Origin: Portulaca oleracea
Lineage: Eukaryota; Streptophyta; Magnoliopsida; Caryophyllales; Portulacaceae
Reading direction: 5' to 3'
Length of the DNA stretch: 64,000 nt
Assembly: GCA_029582165.1 (NCBI GenBank)
Contig: CM055881.1
Span: forward strand, 27,956,094-28,020,093
This document shows positions 42,870 through 56,002 of the stretch, one piece after another. A model generated the notes under the pieces. That model made no database searches. It was given only the letters and a program-made list of their open reading frames with translations, and was not told the origin of the DNA. Every line of letters begins with the position of its first letter. The first letter of the stretch is position 1. The translations under genes and the position numbers were made by a program.

Positions 42870-44362
42870 ATTATTTTCCAGAACTAATTCCTGGTCTTCC
42901 GCCTCCTTTAACTCCATGATCCTCTCCCCCGTCACTGCTTTTAGTTTTTCCCTTCCATAGTCTCCTTTATTTTTTTCCTATTTATTGAGGTCTTTGCTGG
43001 GTTGTTCCAGATATCGAAAACACACAGCCTTCTCATCTTTACCTTTCTTTCATGGGCATTCAGATTACCATACTCCAAGCTCTTAGCCTCGAGTGCACGG
43101 GTCTAAGGGTTGTCTGAGTTAACCTTGGGGAGCGACCGGCGTATTCGATTGGCACCGAGGTCGATCCGTAATCGCTTTCAAGGCAGTGGTCCGTCCACGG
43201 CTCAGATTTGTGTCCGTTCCGTAGCCTTGATCAATCCTCCTTTTCCAACAATATTAATCTAGGGTTCCTCACTATCGAGGGGTTGTTTACATTTTAGACC
43301 CCGAACTTTAGGGATATTTATTTTCTGAACCCTTGGTTTTTAAAATTAATTTTTTAGACCCTAAAGTTTGTAAACTGAATAAAAAAGGACCTTAAAGTAT
43401 GTTGGTTGAAGAAAAAGACCCCTGTCTCGTTCTTTGTTTTCATCCCATGTTTGAATTTATCTTCCAATTGACGTCAAACTTCTGGACTATGGTTTAAACT
43501 GATATTGGAGATATAATACACATCTCTTATTCATATCAGGGCTACTTAGACCCCTGAGTGCATGGATGGGTTTAAGTAACTCCAACATGAATAAGAGAGG
43601 TTTATTATAACTTAATATAAGTTTTAATAACCTAAGTCTTGAAGTTTGACTCCAATCGGGATAGAAATTCAAACATGAAAAGGAAAAAAAATTGAAAACG
43701 GGCTTTTTTTCAGCCCACAAACTTTAGGGTCCTTTTTTTCAACCTACAAACTCGAGGGTCCAAAAAATTAAAGTTGAAAATTAAGGGTTCAAAAAATAAA
43801 TACCCATAAAATTTGAGTTCCAAATTGCAAAAAACCCGTTGAGTTGTCCCACATCGGCCTTTGACACCCATATTGTAGTGTTTATAATGGCTTGGGTGTC
43901 TCAACCTCCTAAGCTAGCTTTTGAGGTTGAATTGGGCTCAAGTCCATTATTTCACATGGTATCAGAGCCAGGGTCATTGATGTTGGGGCCGCGCCCGCAG
44001 TTGTCTGCGTCTCGTGGTGAGGGGGGCGTGTTGAGTTGTCCCACATCGGCCTTTGACACCCATATTGTGTTATTTATAATGGCTTGGGTGCCTTAACCTC
44101 CTAAGCTAGCTTTTAGGGTTGAATTGGGCTCAAGTCCATTATTTCACAAAACCCCACTGTCGAACTCTACGATGCAAACCTAAGATCAAGGATTGACCAC
44201 CTAACCCTAGAGTCCCCACCAGTGCTCCCTAGCATCCCGCCATGGTGCGCCCCCCACAATGTCAGCCTTGGAGTGCCTTATGGTGTGAACCCTCAGGTCG
44301 GCATGGTCCTAGTAGGCTAGTACGTCCATTTTCTAACCCTACTCATGATTTGCTTTTATCGG
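42870..44362. repeat. array unit 3
   Basis: 1493 bp; TRIM at 43837-44148. Confidence 0.95.
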
Positions 44363-45844
44363 ATTATTTTCCAGAACTAATTCCTGGTCTTCCGCCTCCT
44401 TTATCTCCATGATCCTCTCCCCCGTAACTGCTTTTAGTTTTTCCCTTCCACAGTCTCCTTTATTTTTTTCCTATTTATTGAGGTCTTTGCTGGGTTGTTC
44501 CAGATATCGAAAACACACAGCCTTCTCATCTTTACCTTTCTTTCACAGGCATTGATTTACCATACTCAAGCTCTTAGCCTCGAGTGCAGGTCTAAGGGTT
44601 GTCTGAGTTAACCTTGGGAAGCGGCCGCGTATTCGATTGGCACCGAGGTCGAGCCGTGTCGCTTTCAAGGCGGTGGTCCGTCGGCCAGATTTGTGTCCGT
44701 TCCGTAGCCTTGATCAATCCTCCTTTTCCAACAATATTAATCTAGGGTTCCTCACTATCGAGGGGTTGTTTACATTTTAGACCCCGAACTTTAGGGATAT
44801 TTATTTTCTGAACTCTTGGTTTTTAAAATTAATTTTTTAGACCCTAAAGTTTGTAAACTGAATAAAAAAGGACCTTAAAGTATGTTGGTTGAAGAAAAAG
44901 ACCCCTGTCTCGTTCTTTGTTTTCATCCCATGTTTGAATTTATCTTCCAATTGACGTCAAACTTCTGGACTATGGTTTAAACTGATATTGGAGATATAAT
45001 ACACATCTCTTATTCATATCAGGGCTACTTAGACCCCTGAGTGCATGGATGGGTTTAAGTAACTCCAACATGAATAAGAGAGGTTTATTATAACTTAATA
45101 TAAGTTTTATTAACCTTAGTCTTGAAGTTTGACTCCAATCGGGATAGAAATTCAAACATGAAAAGGAAAAAAAACGGAAAACGGGCTTTTTTTCAGCCCA
45201 CAAACTTTAGGGTCATTTTTTTCAACCTACAAACTTGAGGGTCCAAAAAATTAAAGTTGAAAATTAAGGGTTCAAAAAATAAATACCCATAAAGTTTGAG
45301 TTCCAAATTGCAAAAAACCCGTTGAGTTGTCCCACATCGGCCTTTGACACCCATATTGTAGTGTTTATAATGGCTTGGGTGTCTCAACCTCCTAAGCTAA
45401 CTTTTGGGGTTGAATTGGGCTCAAGTCCATTATTTCACATGGTATCAGAGCCAGGGTCATTGATGTTGGGGCCGCGCCATGATTATCTGCGTCTCGTGGT
45501 GAGGGGGGCGTGTTGAGTTGTCCCACATCGGCCTTTGACACCCATATTGTGTTGTTTATAATGGCTTGGGTGCCTTAACCTCCTAAGCTAGCTTTTAGGG
45601 TTGAATTGGGCTCAAGTCCATTATTTCACAAAACCCCACTGTCGAACTCTACGATGCAAACCTAAGATCAAGGATTGACCACCTAACCCTAGAGTCCCCA
45701 CCAGTGCTCCCTAGCATCCCGCCATGGTGCGCCCCCCAAAATGTCAGCCTTGGAGTGCCTTATGGTGTGAACCCTCAGGTCGGCATGGTCCTAGTAGGCT
45801 AGTACGTCCATTTTCTAACCCTACTCATGATTTGCTTTTATCGG
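44363..45844. repeat. array unit 4
   Basis: 1482 bp; TRIM at 45320-45630. Clusters of small differences occur at 44543-44695 and 45475-45490. Confidence 0.95.
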
Positions 45845-47336
45845 ATTATTTTCCAGAACTAATTCCTGGTCTTCCGCCTCCTTTATCTCCATGATCCTCT
45901 CCCCCGTCACTGCTTTTAGTTTTTCCCTTCCACAGTCTCCTTTATTTTTTTCCTATTTATTGAGATCTTTGCTGGGTTGTTCCAGATATCGAAAACACAC
46001 AGCCTTCTCATCTTTACCTTTCTTTCATGGGCATTCAGTTTACCATACTCCAAGCTCTTAGCCTCGAGTGCACGGGTCTAAGGGTTATGCAGTTAACCAG
46101 GGAGCGGCCAGGCGTATTCGATTGGCACCGAGGTCGAGCCGTGTCGCTTTCAAGCGGTGGTCTCACGGCTAAGATTTGTGTCCGTTCCGTAGCCTTGATC
46201 AATCCTCCTTTTCCAACAATATTAATCTAGGGTTCCTCACTATCGAGGGGTTGTTTACATTTTAGACCCCGAACTTTAGGGATATTTATTTTCTGAACCC
46301 TTGGTTTTTAAAATTAATTTTTTAGACCCTAAAGTTTGTAGACTGAATAAAAAAGGACCTTAAAGTATGTTGGTTGAAGAAAAAGACCCCTGTCTCGTTC
46401 TTTGTTTTGATCCCATGTTTGAATTTATCTTCCAATTGACGTCAAACTTCTGGACTATGGTTTAAACTGATATTGGAGATATAATACACATCTCTTATTC
46501 ATATAAGGGCTACTTAGACCCCTGAGTGCATGGATGGGTTTAAGTAACTCCAACATGAATAAGAGAGGTTTATTATAACTTAATATAAGTTTTAATAACC
46601 TTAGTCTTGAAGTTTGACACCAATCGGGATAGAAATTCAAACATGAAAAGGAAAAAAGCGGAAGCGGGCTTTTTTTCAGCCCACAAACTTTAGGGTCCTG
46701 TTTTTCAACCTACAAACTTGAGGGTCCAAAAAATTAAAGTTGAAAATTAAGGGTTCAAAAAATAAATACCCATAAAGTTTGAGTTCCAAATAGCAAAAAA
46801 CCCGTTGCGTTGTCCCACATCGGCCTTTGACACCCATATTGTCGTGTTTATAATGGCTTGAGTGTCTCAACCTTCTAAGCTAGCTTTTGGGGTTAAATTG
46901 GGCTCAAGTCCATTATTTCACATGGTATCAGAGCCAGGGTCATTGATGTTGGGGCCGCGCCCGCAGTTGTCTGCGTCTCGTGGTGATGGGGGCGTGTTGA
47001 GTTGTCCCACATCGGCCTTTGACACCCATATTGTGGTATTTATAATGGCTTGGGTGCCTTAACCTCCTAAGCTAGCTTTTAGAGTTGAATTGGGCTGAAG
47101 TCCATTATTTCACAAAACCCCACTGTCGAACTCTACGATGCAAACCTAAGATCAAGGATTGACCACCTAACCCTAGAGTCCCCACCAGTGCTCCCTAGCA
47201 TCCCGCCATGGTGCGCCCCCCCCCCCCCCCCAATGTCAGCCTTGGAGTGCCTTATGGTGTGAACCCTCAGGTCGGCATGGTCCTAGTAGGCTAGTACGTC
47301 CATTTTCTAACCCTACTCATGATTTGCTTTTATCGG
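45845..47336. repeat. array unit 5
   Basis: 1492 bp; TRIM at 46803-47114. It has a 17-18-base C run at about 47215-47232 where other units have six, and a difference cluster at 46087-46165. Confidence 0.95.
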
Positions 47337-48805
47337 ATTATTTTCCAGAACTAATTCCTGGTCTTCCGCCTCCTTTATCTCCATGATCCTCTCCCCCGTC
47401 ACTGCTTTTAGTTTTTCCCTTCCACAGTCTCCTTTATTTTTTTCCTATTTATTGAGGTCTTTGCTGGGTTGTTCCAGATATCGAAAACACACAGCCTTCT
47501 CATCTTTACCTTTCTTTCATGGACATTCAGTTTACCATACTCCAAGCTCTTAGCCTCGAGTGCACGGGTCTAAGGGTTGTCTGAGTTAACCTTGGGGAGC
47601 GACCGGCGTATTCGATTGGCACCGAGGTCGATCCGTAATCGCTTTCAAGGCTCAGATTTGTGTCCGTTCCGTAGCCTTGATAAATCCTCATTTTCCAACA
47701 ATATTAATCTAGGGTTCCTCACTATCGAGGGGTTGTTTACATTTTAGACCCCGAACTTTAGGGATATTTATTTTCTGAACCCTTGGTTTTTAAAATTAAT
47801 TTTTCAGACCCTAAAGTTTGTAGAATGAATAAAAAAGGACCTAAAAGTTTGTGGGTTGAAGAAAAAGACCCCTGTCTCGTTCTTTGTTTTCATCCCATGT
47901 TTGAATTTATCTTCCAATTGACGTCAAACTTCTAGACTATGGTTTAAACTGATATTGGAGATATAATACACATCTCTTATTCATATCGGGGCTACTTAGA
48001 CCCCTGAGTGCATGGATGGGTTTAAGTAACTCCAACATGAATAAGAGAGGTTTATTATAACTTAATATAAGTTTTAATAACCTTAGTCTTGAAGTTTGAC
48101 TCCAATCGGGATAGAAATTCAAACATGAAAAGGAAAAAAAACGGAAAACGGGCTTTTTCACCATGACTTTAGGGTCCTTTTTTTCAACCTACAAACTTGA
48201 GGGTCCAAAAAATTAAAGTTAAAAATTAAGGGTTCAAAAAATAAATACCCATAAAGTTTGAGTTCCAAATTGCAAAAAACCCGTTGAGTTGTCCCACATC
48301 GGCCTTTGACACCCATATTGTAGTTTTTATAATGGCTTGGGTGTCTCAACCTCCTAAGCTAACTTTTGGGGTTGAATTGGGCTCAAGTCCATTATTTCAC
48401 ATGGTATCAGAGCCAGGGTCATTGATGTTGGGGCCGCGCCCGCAGTTGTCTGCGTCTCGTGGTGAGGGGGGCGTGTTGAGTTGTCCCATATCGGCCTTTG
48501 ACACCCATATTGTGTTATTTATAATGGCTTGGGTGCCTTAACCTCCTAAGCTAGCTTTTAGGGTTGAATTGGGCTCAAGTCCATTATTTCACAAAACCCC
48601 ACTGTCGAACTCTACGATGCAAACCTAAGATCAAGGATTGACCACCTAACCTAGAGTCCCCACGGTGCTCCCTAGCATCCCGCCATGGTGCGCCCCCCAC
48701 AATGTCAGCCTTGGAGTGCCTTATGGTGTGAACCCTCAGGTCGGCATGGTCCTAGTAGGCTAGTACGTCCATTTTCTAACCCTACTCATGATTTGCTTTT
48801 ATCGG
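47337..48805. repeat. array unit 6
   Basis: 1469 bp; TRIM at 48282-48593. Short deletions at about 47650 and 48155-48175. Confidence 0.95.
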
Positions 48806-50298
48806 ATTATTTTCCAGAACTAATTCCTGGTCTTCCGCCTCCTTTATCTCCATGATCCTCTCCCCCGTAACTGCTTTTAGTTTTTCCCTTCCACAGTCTC
48901 CTTTATTTTTTTCCTATTTATTGAGGTCTTTGCTGGGTTGTTCCAGATATCGAAAACACACAGCCTTCTCATCTTTACCTTTCTTTCCTGGGCATTCAGT
49001 TTACCATACTCCAAGCTCTTAGCCTCGAGTGCACGGGTCTAAGGGTTGTCTGAGTTAACCTTGGGGAGCGACCGGCGTATTCGATTGGCACCGAGGTCGA
49101 GCCGTAATCGCTTTCAAGGCAGTGGTCCGTCCACGGCTCAGATTTGTGTCCGTTCCGTAGCCATGATCAATCCTCCTTTTCCAACAATATTAATCTAGGG
49201 TTCCTCACTATCGAGGGGTTGTTTACATTTTAGACCCCGAACTTTAGGGATATTTATTTTCTGAACCTTTGGTTTTTAAAATTAATTTTTTAGACCCTAA
49301 AGTTTGTAGAATGAATAAAAAAGGACCTTAAAGTTTGTGGGTTGAAGAAAAAGACCCCTGTCTCGTTCTTTGTTTTCATCCCATGTTTGAATTTATCTTC
49401 CAATTGACGTCAAACTTCTGGACTATGGTTTAAACTGATATTGGAGATATAATACACATCTCTTATTCATATCGGGGCTACTTAGACCCCTGAGTGCATG
49501 GATGGGTTTAAGTAACTCCAACATGAATAAGAGAGGTTTATTATAACTTAATATAAGTTTTAATAACCTTAGTCTTGAAGTTTGACTCCAATCGGGATAG
49601 AAATTCAAACATGAAAAGGAAAAAAAACGGAAAACGGGCTTTTTTTCAGCCCACAAACTTTAGGGTCCTTTTTTTCAACCTACAAACTTGAGGGTCCAAA
49701 AAATTAAAGTTGAAAATTAAGGGTTCAAAAAATAAATACCCATAAAGTTTGAGTTCCAAATTGCAAAAAACCCGTTGAGTTGTCCCACATCGGCCTTTGA
49801 CACCCATATTGTAGTGTTTATAATGGCTTGGGTGTCTCAACCTCCTAAGCTAACTTTTGGGGTTGAATTGGGCTCAAGTCCATTATTTCACATGGTATCA
49901 GAGCCAGGGTCATTGATGTTGGGGCCGCGCCCGCAGTTGTCTGCGTCTCGTGGTGAGGGGGGCGTGTTGAGTTGTCCCACATCGGCCTTTGACACCCATA
50001 TTGTGTTATTTATAATGGCTTGGGTGCCTTAACCTCCTAAGCTAACTTTTAGGGTTGAATTGGGCTCAAGTCCATTATTTCACAAAACCCCACTATCGAA
50101 CTCTACGATGCAAACCTAAGATCAAGGATTGACCACCTAACCCTAGAGTCCCCACCAGTGCTCCCTAGCATCCCGCCATGGTGCGCCCCCCACAATGTCA
50201 ACCTTGGAGTGCCTTATGGTGTGAACCCTCAGGTCGGCATGGTCCTAGTAGGCTAGTACGTCCATTTTCTAACCCTACTCATGATTTGCTTTTATCGG
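48806..50298. repeat. array unit 7
   Basis: 1493 bp; TRIM at 49773-50084. Confidence 0.95.
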
Positions 50299-51787
50299 AT
50301 TATTTTCCAGAACTAATTCCTGGTCTTCCGCCTCCTTTATCTCCATGATCCTCTCCCCCGTAACTGCTTTTAGTTTTTCCCTTCCACAGTCTCCTTTATT
50401 TTTTTCCTATTTATTGAGGTCTTTGCTGGGTTGTTCCAGATATCGAAAACACATAGCCTTCTCATCTTTACCTTTCTTTCCTGGGCATTCAGTTTACCAT
50501 ACTCCAAGCTCTTAGCCTCGAGTGCACGGATCTAAGGGTTGTCTGAGTTAACCTTGGGGAGCGACCGGCGTATTCGATTGGCACCGAGGTCGAGCCGTAA
50601 TCGCTTTCAAGGCAGTGGTCCGTCCACGGCTCAGATTTGTGTCCGTTCCGTAGCCTTGATCAATCCTCCTTTTCCAACAATATTAATCTAGGGTTCCTCA
50701 CTATCGAGGGGTTGTTTACATTTTAGACCCCGAACTTTAGGGATATTTATTTTCTGAACCCTTGGTTTTTAAAATTAATTTTTTAGACCCTAAAGTTTGT
50801 AGAATGAATAAAAAAGGACCTTAAAGTTTGTGGGTTGAAGAAAAGACCCTGTCTCGTTCTTTGTTTTCATCCCATGTTTGAATTTATCTTCCAATTGACG
50901 TCAAACTTCTGGACTATGGTTTAAACTGATATTGGAGATATAATACACATCTCTTATTCATATCGGGGCTACTTAGACCCCTGAGTGCATGGATGGGTTT
51001 AAGTAACTCCAACATGAATAAGAGAGGTTTATTATAACTTAATATAAGTTTTAATAACCTTAGTCTTGAAGTTTGACTCCATCGGATAGAAATTCAAACA
51101 TGAAAAGGAAAAAAAACGGAAAACGGGCTTTTTTTCAGCCCACAAACTTTAGGGTCCTTTTTTTCAACCTACAAACTTGAGGGTCCAAAAAATTAAAGTT
51201 GAAAATTAAGGGTTCAAAAAATAAATACCCATAAAGTTTGAGTTCCAAATTGCAAAAAACCCGTTGAGTTGTCCCACATCGGCCTTTGACACCCATATTG
51301 TAGTGTTTATAATGGCTTGGGTGTCTCAACCTCCTAAGCTAACTTTTGGGGTTGAATTGGGCTCAAGTCCATTATTTCACATGGTATCAGAGCCAGGGTC
51401 ATTGATGTTGGGGCCGCGCCCGCAGTTGTCTGCGTCTCGTGGTGAGGGGGGCGTGTTGAGTTGTCCCACATCGGCCTTTGACACCCATATTGTGTTATTT
51501 ATAATGGCTTGGGTGCCTTAACCTCCTAAGCTAGCTTTTAGGGTTGAATTGGGCTCAAGTCCATTATTTCACAAAACCCCACTGTCGAACTCTACGATGC
51601 AAACCTAAGATCAAGGATTGACCACCTAACCCTAGAGTCCCCACCAGTGCTCCCTAGCATCCCGCCATGGTGCGCCCCCCACAATGTCAGCCTTGGAGTG
51701 CCTTATGTTGTGAACCCTCAGGTCGGCATGGTCCTAGTAGGCTAGTACGTCCATTTTCTAACCCTACTCATGATTTGCTTTTATCGG
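50299..51787. repeat. array unit 8
   Basis: 1489 bp; TRIM at 51262-51573. Confidence 0.95.
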
Positions 51788-52950
51788 ATTATTTTCCATA
51801 ACTAATTCCTGGTCTTCCGCCTCCTTTATCTCCATGATCCTCTCCCCCGTAACTGCTTTTAGTTTTTCCCTTCCACAGTCTCCTTTATTTTTTTCCTATT
51901 TATTGAGGTCTTTGCTGGGTTGTTCCAGATATTGAAAACACACAGCCTTCTCATCTTTACCTTTCTTTCCTGGGCATTCAGTTTACCATACTCCAAGCTC
52001 TTAGCCTCGAGTGCACGGGTCTAAGGGTTGTCTGAGTTAACCTTGGGGAGCGACCGGCGTATTCGATTGGCACCGAGGTCGAGCCGTAATTGCTTTCAAG
52101 GCAGTGGTCTGTCCACGGCTCAGATTTGTGTCCGTTCCGTAGCCTTGATCAATCCTCCTTTTCCAACAATATTAATCTAGGGTTCCTCACTATCGAGGGG
52201 TTGTTTACATTTTAGACCCCGAACTTTAGGGATATTTATTTTCTGAACCCTTGGTTTTTAAAATTAATTTTTTAGACCCTAAAGTTTGTAGAATGAATAA
52301 AAAAGGACCTTAAAGTTTGTGGGTTGAAGAAAAAGACCCCTGTCTCGTTCTTTGTTTTCATCCCATGTTTGAATTTATCTTCCAATTGACGTCAAACTTC
52401 TGGACTATGGTTTAAACTGATATTGGAGATATAATACACATCTCTTATTCATATTGGGGCTACTTAGACCCCTGAGTGCATGGATGGGTTTAAGTAACTC
52501 CAACATGAATAAGAGAGGTTTATTATAACTTAATATAAGTTTTAATAACCTTAGTCTTGAAGTTTGACTCCAATCGGGATAGAAATTCAAACATGAAAAG
52601 GAAAAAAAACGGAAAACGGGCTTTTTTTCAGCCCACAAACTTTAGGGTCCTTTTTTTCAACCTACAAACTTGAGGGTCCAAAAAATTAAAGTTGAAAATT
52701 AAGGGTTCAAAAAATAAATACCCATAAAGTTTGAGTTCCAAATTGCAAAAAACCCGTTGAGTTGTCCCACATCGGCCTTTGACACCCATATTGTAGTGTT
52801 TATAATGGCTTGGGTGTCTCAACCTCCTAAGCTAGATTTTGGAGTTAAATTGGGCTCAAGTCTATTATTACACATGGTATTAGAGCCAGGGTCATTGATG
52901 TTGGGGCCGCGCCCGCAGTTGTCTGCGTCTCGTGGTGAGAGGGGCGTGTT
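51788..52950. repeat. array unit 9, truncated
   Basis: 1163 bp. The TRIM starts at 52755 and is cut four bases into its 3' LTR (GTGTT then AAATTTAAATTT). The unit flank is missing. Confidence 0.95.
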
Positions 52951-53630
52951 AAATTTAAATTTATAAAATCAAAATAATTTAAAGCCTTGATACCATACTA
53001 GTTTGTGTAGGTTCGGACCCTTGATCCCATATTAGTTTGTGGTACCTACACTAACCTAATTTGTTTGGCATGAATAGATGGGTCATCGTCTAATTCAAGG
53101 CCAAAGCGTTTCGTCTGCCATAAATACTAAAGAATTTCGAGGATGTTGGTCTTAGATATTCCAGTTAATGGGTTTGGAAGTGTTGAACTTGCTTATATAC
53201 AACATTTGTACATAAAATTGCTATTGTGCAAAGAAATGATCAATGAAGATAGTATTTTGAGCTCAATGATAAATCATAAACATGTTTCCTTTATTATAAT
53301 TGCTTTTTTTAAACTTCACAAATTTTAAACTTGACACACACAAATAGTATGTATATTACAAGTCAATACTTAGATTTTGATGGTGTTCGTGGGTGACAAT
53401 AGAGGGTAGCGAGTGATTGAAACTAGTTATTCTGAATTAGAAGCATTAAAATCAGAATCAACTTATAATTAAACAAAACCAATACAATCCTAATCCTAAC
53501 TAAACAAATTACAAACGAGAATTAGCTGTTGACCACAGTCGATCACTTGAACAATACTATGTGAACAAAGATTGACACGTAATAACTCACTGGAACAAGA
53601 ATAGAAGAACAACCCTATTAATGTTGTCCT
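52951..53630. other. non-coding stretch beyond the array
   Basis: No gene. AAGCCTTGATACCATAC at about 52982-52998 is, reversed, close to a Met-tRNA primer site, suggesting another decayed LTR element on the minus strand. Confidence 0.4.
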
Positions 53631-53639
53631 GAATAGCAA

Positions 53640-54267
53640 CAAGCGTGCAAGCAAGCTGAATTACAAGGATGTTCTCTTGAGTGATTCCAAAACCAATTGG
53701 ATGGAGGAAGAGAATCATGGAGCCGACTCTGACAGTGATCACACTCATAGCAATTTGATTGGATCCTTTGATGAGGCGGATGAGCGCGAATCACTTGCTG
53801 ATCTTGAGAATTCAATCCTTGAGGCTTCCAAGGGTAAAGCCAGGAGTAAGAGAAAATAGAACATGGTGATGAAATCTAAGTGGCAGTTTGTCAGAGATGC
53901 AACTTGTAGGGGTGTTCGTGGCCAGAAGGATGGTCAAAAGGTTAGGATGACTGGGCGCCGGAACATCTTTAAAAATGACAGTCTTGATGACATTAATCCT
54001 GAGGTAGACCGAAGAGTTGCGATTATTGGTAAGGCATGCGAGGCCTCGATGACACACCAAAATGAATTTATTGACCTTTTAACATTGTGATTGAGATGTA
54101 CAGGTTTTTTGCTATTGTGGACGCGATAGTCCTAGCTGTTTGCTTATCTTTAGCAGTGTTTGTTATTGTCTTTATCTGTTCGAGTTGGTTGTTTGTTGTC
54201 TTATAATGTGGTCTTATTGTATTCCATGAACTTTTAAGTCTTTTGGCTTTCAATAATCGAAAAAAAA
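53640..54267 (+). mobile_element. short LINE-like poly(A) retroposon, copy A
   Basis: A ~430-bp coding-like region is followed by a T-rich 3' UTR ending CTTTTGGCTTTCAATAATCG and an A run. The coding part reads MEEENHGADSDSDH ... KARSKRK, TAG, then MVMKSKWQFVRDATCRGVRG to 54090. Copy B at 59641-60265 shares the KRK–x–MxxKxKWxxV stretch and the same kind of 3' end. No RT or endonuclease motif. Probably a non-autonomous LINE derivative; the family is not recognised. Confidence 0.45.
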
Positions 54268-55058
54268 CTAAATACTTTCTCCATGTTAAAGTAATGACTT
54301 TCACTTTTTTAAGGTTTGTCTTTAGCTAATGATTTTTCTGGAATTTTATGAAAAATTATAATATTATTCTTTTCTATTTGATTGTATTTTTTTGTTACAA
54401 ATCATTATATATAAATATGTTGAGAAGGAAAACATCGTTAGAGAAGACTTGCAGCAAATAAGTAAATATTAGATGCTTCATATGTCGAGAAATAACGCAA
54501 GAATAACATAAACAAATGAGACAAGATTTAATGTGGGAAACACAAGAATTAGGCGAAAAATCCACGTACGGCAAATACGAACAAACTCTAGTATCATGGT
54601 CAGAGTACAACAACATATCTCTACTTTTTCAAGAGATCAATTGGAGAAGTACAAATTATATGAGAACAATACGCTCTTAAGGCGCTCACTATGACAACTT
54701 TTCACTCTAGTGAATCCATCTACCCTTATCTTTCTCCTCCCCTTCAAGGGAGACGCTTCAAGGAATCCTCAAACCTTGTGCCACAGTGCTCTCCACGAGA
54801 CACCAGTGCTCTTTCCACGTGACATACATAATACTTTTGGCAACTTAAGAATATATAAGAAGATAAAATTTGACCACCACTCCATTTACAATTTACCAAA
54901 TTTAATACAATTAGGAAACCTAACATAATAAGGTAACCTAAATAATTTCCTAACACAATTAAAAAATAAATCATATGGCCAACTTAGGAGATTTTAGGAC
55001 AAAATATGCCTAACATATTAAAATAATAGTGGTTAAAGTTTTTGATGCAAAACCTATA
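54268..55058. other. non-coding stretch with an LTR-like remnant
   Basis: About 54480-54800 has words also seen in the LTRs at 18540 and 30081 (GTGGGAAACACAAGAATTAGG) and is probably a decayed minus-strand copia LTR. No gene. Confidence 0.4.
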
Positions 55059-55088
55059 CATACATACATACATACATACATACATACA

Positions 55089-55141
<53 letters not shown>
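55059..55141. repeat. (CATA)n and (TA)n microsatellite
   Basis: About 14 CATA/TACA units followed by about 12 TA units. Confidence 0.95.
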
Positions 55142-55359
55142 GTGGGAATGGATCACATGAGCATGGACCTTATATGAGCATGTGAGCATCAAAACATTTC
55201 TGGTGGACATCAAATATTATTTTAATGGACATCAAATTTGAATGGTGGACATCAAGTTGGATATTTGATGTCTATGAAAACAATACTTGATGTCCGCCAG
55301 AAATGCTTTGATGCTCACATGCTCATATAATGTTAATGTCCATGCTCATGTGATCCATT

Positions 55360-55362
<3 letters not shown>
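55142..55362. mobile_element. foldback MITE between TA microsatellites
   Basis: Arms of ~85 bp: both ends begin GGAATGGATCACATGAGCATG and continue with GAGCATGTGAGCATCAAA. Both sides are TA repeats. Non-coding, 220 bp. Confidence 0.8.
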
Positions 55363-55421
<59 letters not shown>

Positions 55422-55429
55422 GTGTGTGT

Positions 55430-55511
<82 letters not shown>
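55363..55511. repeat. (TA)n microsatellite
   Basis: About 70 TA units with short TG/GTGTG interruptions near 55410-55435. Confidence 0.95.
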
Positions 55512-55515
<4 letters not shown>

Positions 55516-55804
55516 AATGGATCCGGTAGGAAGAAAGATATGATGGGAAGGTAGGAAGAAGCGATTTAAAGCGTACAAATCTAATCCAATGGTTGATAAT
55601 AAAACTACCTTCCTTCCTCATAAATCAGTAGTGGTTTTCGAAAAAATAAATAAAATAAGTTAGGTAGATATAATTGGCGAAAATCATGCATTGAATTAGA
55701 GAGAGAGATTTCCTTCCCTAAATTGTAGGGATTAAATTATCTAAATTTAACTTCGTTATTATCAAAAACTTAAAAAAAAAAAACAGAAGTAATCAAATTG
55801 TAGG

Positions 55805-56002
55805 GATTATATTTCTGTTCTTTGGTTGAGTTATTTTCAGGTTTGGATGGATAAGTTAGAATATGTTGGAATAAGTTAGGATAAGTTATGATGCTTTTTT
55901 GAGAAATTGTGTTTTTAGAGTGTATGTTTTTTTGGGAAATTGTGTAAAACTTGGATAAGTTTGGATAGGGTTGGTTAAACCTAACCAAAGAACAGGGTCA
56001 TA
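55805..56002. mobile_element. small MITE (CTGTTCTTTGG termini)
   Basis: Inverted ends: CTGTTCTTTGGTTGAG and reversed CCCTGTTCTTTGGTTAGG. Possibly Harbinger-type like 38610-38856. The target duplication is unclear. Confidence 0.5.

Larger units (their letters stand above)
40077..52950. repeat. nine-unit tandem array, ~1.49 kb period
   Basis: Units begin with ATTATTTTCCAGAACTAATT at 40077, 41377, 42870, 44363, 45845, 47337, 48806, 50299 and 51788. Lengths are 1300, 1493, 1493, 1482, 1492, 1469, 1493, 1489 and 1163. Each holds the 3' half of the solo LTR, a Mutator-like MITE, a TRIM (solo LTR in unit 1) and ~200 bp of flank. Copies are nearly identical, so the expansion is recent. The many small open frames repeating every unit on both strands are not genes. 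Confidence 0.95.

Noticed and set aside
40077..52950. CRISPR-like or centromeric satellite array
   Set aside because: Units are 1.49 kb with transposon content and target duplications; a centromeric role cannot be argued from nine units.
40694..52966. Repeated open frames of 61-85 codons on both strands, recurring every ~1.49 kb
   Set aside because: They fall in MITE and TRIM DNA, recur only because the unit recurs, and show no protein-like constraint.
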